This document shows positions 25,866 through 37,800 of a stretch of 64,000 nt of DNA, piece after piece (positions within the stretch are counted from its first letter, which is position 1; every line of letters begins with the position of its first letter). Made by a program: the position numbers and the translations under genes. Under the pieces are notes generated by a model. That model searched no databases. It was not told the DNA's origin and saw nothing but the letters and a program-made list of their open reading frames with translations. This DNA is from Liolophura sinensis (Eukaryota; Mollusca; Polyplacophora; Chitonida; Chitonidae), in NCBI RefSeq assembly GCF_032854445.1, contig NC_088300.1, forward strand, positions 10,230,001-10,294,000. Reading direction: 5' to 3'.

Positions 25866-28800
25866 GTACGTACAAAATCTTGATTATTGATTGGAACCGA
25901 GTTTGGCACTGTAGCACACACTGACAGAAAAGCAGGCTTGAACAGAACGGGATAAGCCGCATGGCCGTGTGTAGTGTTTACGCTACCAGTATAGGCGGTT
26001 ACAGCCCAGAAAACCTGCCTCGGCTCACATGCTATGGCATCAAATCAGGCTGTGTGGAAAATACACTAGAAATCTGCACCGGCTTCCTCCATTTATAATT
26101 AAGGGTGGGGGGATACGGCATAGTCGACACAGAGGTGGGTTGTGCCCCCGCCATAAAGCCTGTTACCATACGTGTGGATATAGATTAGCTGTGCATGTGG
26201 TATATAGATAGGGGTCCATCAGTCCGTTATCTTAGCCCTGTGTACATGGCCAATAAGCTCTGTGTTGCATTCGTGCTTGTGTACTGTTAGATTCATAAAT
26301 GGAGGCCTCCGATCCATGATTACCCTGTCTGTTCGGAGCTGTCTGGAAAGTGTATAGGGACGTTTGTGTTTAGAAACACATGGAGGGAGAGCCGAACCGT
26401 TTATGTTAATGTATACACATTTTTAAGCAGGAAGCGGTCACATCACATATAGCAGAGCATGTGCTTGTGTGGCAGATATTGACAAAGGGACTGGAATCCT
26501 TTGTCAGACTGTTTATTTATCACGTCATCTGTGAAACAGTTGGACGTTTGAATAGCTTAGAACGATAAATAATGGTAGAGACAGATGCTGTGACATGACC
26601 TGGGAAACAGTGGACAGGAGCAAAACCTCCCCCCTCCCCCCACTTACCTGCCCCTCCCCATTTTGTAAGTTGCAGTCATTGTTTGCCTGTGAATGAGTAG
26701 CCGTGAGAAAGGAGTTGGTTATGTTTATTCAACGACCGCAGTTTCGCCCAGGATGAGAATGTAGAATTGAGCAGCCATAGGAATAACATCGGATATTCTG
26801 AGTCTGGCCTGCTTACCATCACGTTAGCATATAATGGGATACAATTTGACTTAATATGATATCCACGGTTCATATTGCTAAGCAATATTTTCAATATACA
26901 ATATCAGACCTGCAGCGTGAAAGGTGTAATGTCGGTAGTAAGCTGAAATGACCTTCATGAAGTCCATACCAGTATGTGAGTCATCAGTATATGTATAGAT
27001 ATTAATAAATAATGACAGTTACCACAGTGTACAACACATTATTTATACCCATAATTGCCGACCTATATACTCTCTAGTTTAGTTTCTGCCTTATTTGGAT
27101 TTGATTGGTGGAGATCTCTGTGATACCATCTATCTGAGATTGCTAGCCGTGCCAGGTGTGACGTGTTTTTTACGTGTACCCATGTTATACAGCTGGTCAT
27201 TTAAGGGTAACAAGGCGGACATAGAACAGCTGCGAACCATGTCAGTCTTTGTCTTTCGTTTACCACTGGATTTTATATTCACGTGCCCGACTATTGGATT
27301 ATAAGACGTAGTGATCCCCATTTCCTATGATGTCATTACATACTCTTATGTTAAATGATGACGAATGTCGTCAACGTCATTTTGACTTCTTTACTCACAA
27401 AACCCGTGTTTAAAACGATAAATTTCTCTTGGATAGATCGAATTTGAAGACATTTAGTCAGCTGCATTGACTGTAGTACAGATTAACTGTTACAACATAT
27501 ACCTGGTGAGGTTCCCAGTGGGTGGCCGCTGATAACAATACTACATGTGTAGTAATACATCCATGAATTTTTAATCTTTTTCTCCACAGCCACTAAACTG
27601 GTAACTAGTCAGGTTGAAGACTTGACTGGTTCGGTTATGGCTTTAAGTGAGGAGGCTTGTTTGGTACCTGTCCATGGGCGGTGGTTTACTCCTTACCCAC
27701 CGGTTTCCCCCACCCGTCAACATTCACGTCAGTTCCAACAAATCCATATGTAATGGACTATATAATAGTGTAAGAGAAAACAATTTGTGTATGTATAGCT
27801 ATATAAATTCAGATTACATCTCATTATACTGTTTAATGTACAATGCCTTGCACACACACTCACTTACACTGAATACAGAAGCAGAATAATAAACAGTTGA
27901 TATCTTTGCAATTCAATCATTTAGGATAGCACCAGCTGTTAACACTCGTTGAAATATGTTTATACTTCTGTAAATAGATTTATAACAAGCTTCTGCTGTC
28001 GCAAAACATTGAAACATATGTTCCAAAAATAGCAGATTATATTCAGGAGTATGTTGAGAGCGATTAACGACACTTTCCGGCATGGATTCCATTCCCGCAG
28101 CCAGGATTCCGCGATTCCAAGTGTTGATAAATGACAACCCTCCTTTTCCCATTAATTGTTGAGTACGACGTTAAACCCCAAGCACTCACTCACCCACTCA
28201 CTCCTTTTCCCATTCATCGCTCGTGCAGATTATTTTATACATTTATGTGTTTGCTGTATTGTTCGTGGAGTATTACTGTAAGGTGTTTACACCTGCGGAT
28301 GTAAAATGTTCAGGGAAGAGCTTATAGTGATGTTTGCGCGGGATTAACACATACAGCATGCTAGATGAAACAGTTTGGGGAAGAAAACTGACGTTAACTG
28401 CGAGAAGAGGTATTTGGCGTTTTATTGATCTGTAGTCGCTTGGCTGTATATGATGAAGACGTCTCGTTTCCTCGCCAGAATATTGGTGTGAGCTGAAGTC
28501 ACATATGAAAGAATTCAAATAGTAGTTACATATGTATATGTTATAGCAGATAAGGAGAGTTTTGACAGCCATGATGTATGTCATTAGAGGTGGATTTCCC
28601 AAACGTCGGATGCCTGTGTAATATGGTACAATCACGAAATGTGATTATTTTAAATTAGAAACTTGTAGGAGCACCTCTTCGGAATGCCTTCGCATTGTTA
28701 AGCACAGAAAAGCCATTGTATGCAGCTACTAGATATACGACTACATCCTCTCATTCAGCAAGTCAGTTTCCTGACCTGCAGTACAGATATTAATTAAAAC

Positions 28801-31800
28801 AAAATCTGTCGCAATCCCTAAATTTCCCTTTCACGAACGTTTTTTTTTCTTAGTTTTTTCTTAATTTATTTGCTGTATCATGTATCCACTGTAGAATGAC
28901 ATAGCAAATGTGAACACTTAACGAGATGTATTGCGTACATGTTCGTTTGATGGAACATGTAGCCAGAGCAGGATGACGTTCAGCAAATGTGAACACTTAA
29001 CGCGATGCACTATGTACATGTTTGTTTGATGTAACATGTATCCACAGCAGAATGACGTTCAGCAAATGTGAACACTTAAGGCGATGTGCTACGTATACGT
29101 TTGTTTTGTTTTCTGTAACATTTAGGTACAAATGGGTTCACTTAACGGGGTGTATTAGGTACATGATTGCCCCCCCGGGTTCTGTCCGGTTTTCCCCGTC
29201 GCATAAGTGAAATATTCTTGTATACGGTGTAAAGCGCCGATCAAATGAGTTGAATACATAGATATGAGTTTGTTATGTGCCTAATACAATCGGCTGATTC
29301 GATCTGTTAACACTGACTTGTCCTGTAGATTAAGGCATGATAAACACAAGCAGGCACGCGTCCAACTTCAGCAGATTGGCGGAAAAGTCACGTGAGCATT
29401 ATATCTACATACACAGGCTCGTGTATTTTGATAACTCGTTCACAGGTCCCCAGGAAGTTATTACTTAGCCTTTGCGAATGTCATTGATGTTTAAGAACCT
29501 TGAATATCTATCCAAAACGTGCCGGTTGGAATACGTACAAGTCAAAGGTGGTCATGTACAAACAAAGTCATGGGTTCGACACCAGTGCGGACCGTTTGAT
29601 GGAATACGTGAGAACAAAAAAAGCCTGCATATGGCGTGTACATATCTCGCCTTGTAGCATTTATAAGATCCTGCGTGTTGTATGAAGATTTTAATCAACG
29701 TCACAAGTTATTACTGAAAGAAAAAAACTAGTGTGTCCATCGTGCATTATGTGAGAAAGAAAACCCAGTGGACGTCACATGAACGATATGTCCATGTTAT
29801 GCATCACGCGAGAAACAGATACCCAATGTAACGCCAAGAGAACAGATGTCTATGATGCATCACGTTAGAAAGGGAAATTCAGTGGAACGTCATGAAAATA
29901 TGATGCACCGTGTGAGAAAGGAAACCTAATGTGACGTCATGAGAACATCGTGTCCATGATGCAAAGAGAAAGAGAGTTATCGCAGGCCACAAATACCGGA
30001 AACAATTCTGATATCACTTGGTTTATTTTCGTTCTGGCGAATATCCACGTGGCTATTTCTGAAGTGGTAATTAAATCGGTCATAATTACCCTTGCATTAA
30101 TATATATGTATGTGTCCGCACATTCAACACACGAGTAGCTGTACAGACTGAAGTTGTGTGTAACTACATGGAGGTACCGATGCAACCTGCTGACCCCACC
30201 GGAGTACCAAGGAGAAGCTTTGGAATGTAATCTAGTGTTCAACCGATGCTAATTAAGGATTACCCAGGCGGTTGTCGGGCAGTATTTCAAGATCAGCCTT
30301 CCCCCTTCCCCCTACCCCCGCACCCGTCTCTCCTCTCTTACAGTCTGGCTTCCAATTAGGCTTGTGTAAGTCTAATATCTAAATAACTTCACTTACATAA
30401 AGGCTGCTACTTTGCTGACAAGACGAATTTACCGCCTAATTATAACCTTGATTTGGCACCATTGATTATATCAGATACGAATGTCTGGACATGCGCGTTT
30501 AGGATGTCCTCCAGGAGCTATGGTTGTGTGTGTTTCACAGTCATGTTTGACATACTCACTTCATAGCGTGGCAGTGTGCGCCATGGGCAGTATTGGGTGG
30601 TCGGGTGTGTTGACCTCTGTCCTACACTACATCCGTCAGGTAGTAACGCCATTTCGTGGACAACGTAACAGAAGGGTATGTATATGGGAACTGATACGTC
30701 ACCTGGCACATCTCATGTCAACAGCTTTACGTGGTTCCAACGGCTTGATATTTACATGTGCTGCTGTATTGCAAAAACCACATTCTCACGGCTCTGGGCG
30801 ATTTATATATCGATTTTCAGCGTTCGACAAAATGTTTGAACTTGTCAGGTGATCATAACAGGAAGGAATAGAATAAGTATGAATCATGCTTTACATACTG
30901 GTATTTGCATGTGTATTAGCGCCATGGCCACTTCATATAGGTGATGTTTTCTTCGCGTGTCTCCCTGTAACCATTACAGAATATTTCCAGCCTGGTGCAT
31001 GCCGTCTCTGTAAACTCCGTAGTCCTTAACCATATCGTGTATACATCAATGCCAACACAACACATTTAATCATCCAAGAGTTATCTTCTAGCAGTTTTAC
31101 AGACAATGTTTCCTTCATTTTCAGACTGGATTTGAGGAGTCGTTCGAAGAAACACCGTTACTTGTCGCTCTGTTGACGTACATGAGTTTCGTGGTGCTGG
31201 TTATGATCGGTTACGTCAGAGATATACTTAATTTCTTCGGTTTGGACAGGGAACATGGATATACAGAACCCAAAATAGAGGTTAGTATGCGTGCAGCTCA
31301 TGTGCAGTAGGCACTGTTTTGTCTTTTCCAAAAATGGTCTGCCTTTCATGATAGCATAATCACTAATAAGCTTTTAGAAGCACAGTTGACATATATTCTA
31401 AATCCAACCTGCAATAAATGTTTGCGTTGTTTTCTGTCAGGGTTTCGTACCATTGTACCACAGCTGGGAATCGTTTTACACCCGCCATATATACCGACGT
31501 GGTCGGGATACCGTCAACAGACCCGTGGGCAGCGGCGCTAGTACCAAGTTTAAGTTGTTAGAGAGGACGTCGCCGGATTATTTCTGGAATTTTCAGTAAG
31601 TATTCTCACAGCAACAAAACTTTAGTCGTATCCAGGAAATTGTGGTGTCAAAACACTGTCGATGGCTTTAATCTAGTGTATCATCTTTGTAAACGCGCAC
31701 ATGTCCAGGCACAGGTTCAGGTTCCTGTATTGAATTATTACCAAACCAATACTGAGATAGCAAATTTGTCACCGTATCCTGGCGTTGAAAGTTATTCTCC

Positions 31801-34800
31801 TGTATTTGTTGTTCTAATTTGTATAATGAAATTCGTTTTGATGCTCTGACAAAAGAAAAAAAAAAATGGTATCGATTGTCATCTTGTTTGAAATCGTCAT
31901 TTTCAGATCCATTAGTGAGACTTGGTCTCTAACGACTTGCCGAGAAGGCCTATCTGATATATTTGCTGTTAATCAGATATTTTTTATATTGGTTCCCTTA
32001 CTCATATGCTTCATTAATGAAAAGTGCTATTATTAGTTTAACTTTCTTATCATATGGTTGGATTTGGTGTCAGAGTAAAAGTAAACTTCATGGAACAGGA
32101 GTGTTGCATTTATTAACAGTATGGCGACTTGTAAGTGGATTTCATTTTATCACTCTTATAGTTTAACAGGTAGGAAGTTAGATTGTTTGAACTTTGGATC
32201 TTACAACTATCTGGGATTTGCCGATGACTATCCACCGTGCCGGCAGGAGGTGGAGCGCACTACAGTACAATATGGTGTCGGTGTTGGCGGAAGTAGACAA
32301 GAATTGGGTAGGTTATTGCCGTCAAACGAACATTTTATGTATGTGAATTTAACGAGTAATGTCTAAAGCGTAATCCTGTTTGTGAAAACTGAAAAACGAA
32401 TGTGACTGTCAGTTTGGCCTTTAGTTGGTGAGGAGAGGAGGTGAACATTGGGTTCATGTCCTTGGAAATAGTGACGTCGAATTATTAATCATTAGGGATC
32501 TAATCGAGAATTTATCTCGTCAGACTGTTAATCAAATCCCAGTTTGTAGTTTAACAATCCACACCTCGGTTTTTTTTTACGTATTTCCTTACTGAAAGAT
32601 AATCCTATATTTTTGGTTTCAGGATATCAAGATATTCAGGCTGAGCTGGACTCAGTCGTGGCGCGATTTTTGGGAGTGGAAGCTGCCATTACGTGTCCAA
32701 TGGGATTCGCCACGAATTCTATGAATATTCCCAGCATAGTGGATAAGGTGAGTTGTTCTTCAGGATACTTACAGTTTCATGAGGAAACTATTGTCGTGAA
32801 CGATGGATGCCTAATGCATTTCAGGTCCAAGTTGTGGAGGTTATACGTCACCCTGTTGTAAATCTCACCTCGGTGTAAATCTCACATTATATGTTTTTTC
32901 GTTTTTTGTTGGAATGATTCAAGCAAGTATGGAAGCCCATTTTAGCCATGGCTCTACAGGGCTGCACAACCCTTCGACACCACAACAGTTTTCACTCTGT
33001 CGCTTCGTCCTGTCGTCCGTCATTTTTATAACAGGAGCGCTCCATTTTATAAAGAAAGTATCGTGTTGTTGCACTGAGAGCACAAATGCAGAGAACTTAA
33101 ATTTAACTTCAAAATGGTGCGGTTTATACTTTTGATGCATCCATTGGAAACACCACAACGCGACACTTTAACTTAAAAGGGTGCCTTGTTGCCTGTCGCT
33201 TTAGGCAGTTAAGGATGGAATGGAGTACTTCTCTGACTTTTTGCGAGTGAAATCAAAAAGGGTGACAACGGGACATTTTATTTGTTAAATGTTCGCCTTC
33301 AAGTAACACGGAGTACGACGTTAAACCCCAAGCACTCACTCACTCACTCAAGTAACACGTTAGCACATGACCGGGAGTTCAGTCAGCAAGATTTGTTTTA
33401 CAAATTTCGGACAACTCTGTGGATTGCTCCGCATTGAGTTTATTGATCAGGCAGGCACACACCATTGAGGGGAATGGAATATTTTAACTTTAAATGTTGA
33501 TTTGGCGTGTCAACTACACTGCATTAACGCGACAACACGACATTGTAACTTAACGTCTTACATTAAGGGGTTGGTCACAATGCCATAACACAATATTTGA
33601 AGTTAAAATGTCTAGTTGTCATGCTGGTATGTTTTCAGAACTGTGCCAATGCCACATGTCAAGATACACTGACGTTTTCGTGCGTTGGCGAGATCGCTTT
33701 AAAAGATAGCGACACGACAACACCGCATTTTTTACTTAAAATGCCACCTTTCGCTCCTTATTACTGCGCAAATAAAAAAGATCGGATATGGCTTTCAGCC
33801 ATGTTGATTTTCATTGTTTCTGGTTGACATAAATTTGTTGAATGTGAAAATTTCGCTCTGTGGTGTTGTCGACACTCGCATTTCAAAAGGAGAGACGCGC
33901 CAATGTAACAGAATTAAAGATTTCTCCTCTGTTAAAGTGCAGGAGAGAGGGAGCGATGGCGGCAAAGGGCTTCCATAAACAGGTGGTAAAATTTAACATA
34001 TTCTTGAATTAACGTGTGTAAATAAGTTTCTTGAAGATTTTACGCAATGTGTTTAACAATAACAATATTGAAACTATGTCAGCTGTACATTTTGTTATCC
34101 TTTACAGGGTTGCTTGATCCTCAGTGACGAATTCAACCATGCTTCTCTAGCAATGGGGGCAAGACTGTCTGGTGCCACTATAAAAGTATTTAAGCACAAT
34201 GGTAAGTCTGGTAGATATGAGTGGTCACGAGTGTTTGTAGATCTGCTCATGAATTTTGGGTTGTTTTGTTTACATTGTTTCTGTATAGCAGTTGTAGTCT
34301 CGTTCTGGACCACCAGTAGGATATTGATAGTAGTTCTTGGGTAACTGCAGTTTTATATAGCTAAATTGCACTGTGAACTGATGTCTGGCTTTTGAAATGA
34401 TTAAATGGAACATCGGACAGAGACTGAAGTTGCACAGCTAACTTTTCATACTTGTGAACCAGTCAAGATCTGTTTTGATCAGCTGTGCATCACTGTGAAA
34501 TATATTTTAGGGTCCGCTAGATCTGTTGATAGGTATTCTGTTATATTTAACCGTAGACTAATGCACCTATCTAAATCAAAACTTTCAGGTCTGGAGACAG
34601 ACCCTGGTATTAAAAGCTCGGAATTGTTTGGATTTTGTGTTTAGATGAAAATGTAAGTACTAGACTAAGTTCGTTTTTAGACCTGAAACGTGGTTACCAT
34701 GAACTGCAGTGCTTCCAAATTACACGTTGTCGACGCTTATAAAGTAAATAGCGTGCTTTAAAAGTTTTCACCTGGAACAGATATTGATGATTAGTTAATG

Positions 34801-37800
34801 GACTTTGAAAACAGATCAAGGGAATTATGTCACATTGTCTTTACCGGCAGTGTTTGAGCAGAAACACACCAAGTTTGTATATCAAAATGTATGACTGCTT
34901 ATTCAAGAAGATTGTCTCGGCTGTTAAGCCGGGGGAGAGGATCGTGGCAAGGTGGCGAAAGGTGTTTTGTCTTTAATCGCAAGGACACACGAGGCGTGGA
35001 TTCAATTATGGCCTTGAACAGGTCATCACTGCACTCGACGACTCTCGTATGTCAGTGTGCGCAGTCTAACGTTTGTTGAGGACCATTAGTCTGCCACCAA
35101 TATGGTATTCATATCTGTACATCACATTTGGGAAAATTAGTCAGCAACTTGCCAAATGTTTGTTGTGTATGCCGGGCTCTCGAGATTCCACCCAAGGAAA
35201 CGACCGCCTTCGTATATATGTGAAATATTCTTGAATAACAATCAATCTAATCTTATAGCCTAGTAACAATAGCCAGCGTCCAGAATGTAGAATCAATTTA
35301 CCTGGCGGAGAAAAGAGAAGGAATAAAGGTCGCCTGAATTTTGGACCTACTTGGTAGTGCTTGGATAAATATTGGTGATATTTGGTGGTCATAAGAGAGT
35401 GTAACTGACAGCTTTGAGCGTTGTCACAGATATGAACGACTTGGAGCAGAAGTTACGGGAGGCCATTGTGGACGGGATGCCAGCCACCCACAAAGCCTGG
35501 AAGAAAATACTCATCTTGGTGGAAGGCATTTATAGGTCAGTTTAAACATTGTTTGTTAGTTTTTAAATAAGTCTCGCGTTTGGATAGTTTACTTCAACTA
35601 GTGTTCGAGCCATATTCACGCATACACTGGATATAATAACATATATAACATATAATCCCAGCAACTTCAGCACAGTTGCTATTAACAGCGTAGCACTGAG
35701 ATGAATTGATCATGCTCCCAGCTTTGCTTCCACATTAATCGCTCAGAACCGTTATATTTACTAACCCCCAGAACTCGGCCCTGCTACTTGTCAAAAGATG
35801 TAGATGACGAAAACCGGTTTACCGTAATGTTAAAGTGATTCTGAATTCATATCACCTCTTTATACGGAAATAATACACACCATTAGGTCGCAATTAACGC
35901 AAATAAAACCGACCCATCCACTCAGAAAGCATCCAAAATTCCCCAAACCGCCATTTAGCTTCTGACTTCTATGATAAATGGCACTAGGGAAGTTTGGTTT
36001 GCTTTCGATAGGACGGGTACATTTATGTTAGTTGTGATGTTGTGGTTATTAATTTAGTCAGAAGTACTGTTGGATTACTGCAAACGCGTTTCTGTTCAGT
36101 ACATCTTTGACATGTTTTGGACAGCATAGTCGATAAGAACGAGGTCCAAGTTAGCGAATGGATGAGTTCAGATCTGTCAAAGCTGAGAAGAATTAAACAG
36201 ATCTCATGTCTATTAACCATACCTTTTTGGACAAAAAATGGTGAAAGTTGTATCTTTTAGGAAAATAAAAATTAATATGCTGAACAACTTACTTGTGGGT
36301 GTACTTGTTTAATGAAACGTGTAGCATTTGCTTGCCTTTTTGTAGTATGGAAGGTTCTATAGTTCGCTTACCAGAGGTTATAGCGTTGAAAAAGAAGTAC
36401 AGGGCCTACTTATATGTTGACGAGGCTCACAGCATCGGTGCTACCGGCTCCCACGGTAAAGGCGTCGTAGACTACTTCGGCGTTGACCCTAACGATGTGG
36501 ATATACTGATGGGGACATTTACCAAAAGCTTTGGTGCCGCCGGGGGCTACATAGGTGGTTCCAAGGTATATCGTCACGCTTTGGCTTCATTAAATCTTGC
36601 AGTGGTGTGAGATGGTCCATGTGTACTAATTATTAGAGGTACATGTAACAGGGTCCATGTGTACTAATTGTTAGAGTTACATGTGGCATGTGTACTAGAA
36701 ATTTCCCATATGACTTCTTTCAGTGGCATTTAGAAGTTGAGTTGGATAACAAGACGAATATGTGGATAACAACTTTTATCCCATAAATGTTCATTTTTCC
36801 GGGTAATAAAGGCATGGCATATCGTTTTGATATGCACCACATGTAATATAAATTTCGACAATTTGATTGGTCCGTGTATCTTTTCATTCATCCTATCGAC
36901 CACAGGCAGTACGCTTTTTTACAACTTTTTCTTGTCTGCAAATGTCAACATGGCCGAATTTCGACCAGGAGATATCGTAAAAATTGACAAAAAAGGACGC
37001 GCCCGAGTTATAAATGTGACAAGAGATAATCGAATCAATGTGGAAATCCTCGGCAATAACTACGACATAGCGCTATCGCCACAAAGGCTAAGCAATGTTA
37101 ACGGTCCATTATCGGGTGGTGTCTTTCACTTGCAATGTTCATTACAATCCTAAAGCACCCAAACGACGACGTATTTGTGTTCTTGAATCGTCATCCGAAT
37201 CTTCACGAGAACACTAGCTGATGCCAGAATTCCAATTAACCGTTACTACTGTGTAGACTGTTTCGCTTGTTCAATATTCGTTAAGTTAAACTGTCAGTTG
37301 TTCTTTGAAAGTTGCACGTGAAATTTGTCTATTTTTAGACAGTAATTCTTTCTGTAGTAAAATGTAATAGTCTTGTTATAGATATTAACGTATTGAACGA
37401 TATATTGTATAAAGTAATCTTGTGACTTGTCTATGTTGTAGAAAAGTCGTTATGTAAATAAATTTTGTCTGTGCTATATTATACTCCGTCATGTACTTGT
37501 CACTTACTGATGACGCTTCACTTGACCTATATATGTGATATCACAACGCGGTTAGACGTCGGCTCAGTTTCCGAGAAGTTTAAATCGTAATGCTCCCCCC
37601 CCCCCCCCCCCCCCATAAATTTACAATAAGGCATTTATGGGATAAATAGCATATGAAATTGTTGACCCTCAAATGAAAATTACTCCCGTGTAATAAATTT
37701 GATATCTTCTGGTCACTCATTACATATCCTCTATCTGCTTATTCGGTGAGCGACGTTTCTGTATAGGTACTAATACCGTTATCATTATACCGTTGATAAC

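Larger units (their letters stand above)
25866..31124 (+). other. SPTLC2 intron 1 (5.3 kb)
   Basis: Long first intron holding a SINE B fragment, a SINE A fragment and two tandem arrays, listed separately. A 123-codon frame at 30481-30852 has no recognisable domain. Pyrimidine-rich patches near 26628-26660 and 30298-30340 are low complexity. Confidence 0.8.

Noticed and set aside
30481-30852. 123-codon ORF in SPTLC2 intron 1
   Set aside because: No domain, low-complexity Cys/His composition, no splice or conservation support.
32162-32170. Use of the TTTAACAG acceptor for SPTLC2 exon 4
   Set aside because: Would create an in-frame TAG directly after the junction; the TATAG acceptor eight bases upstream keeps the frame.
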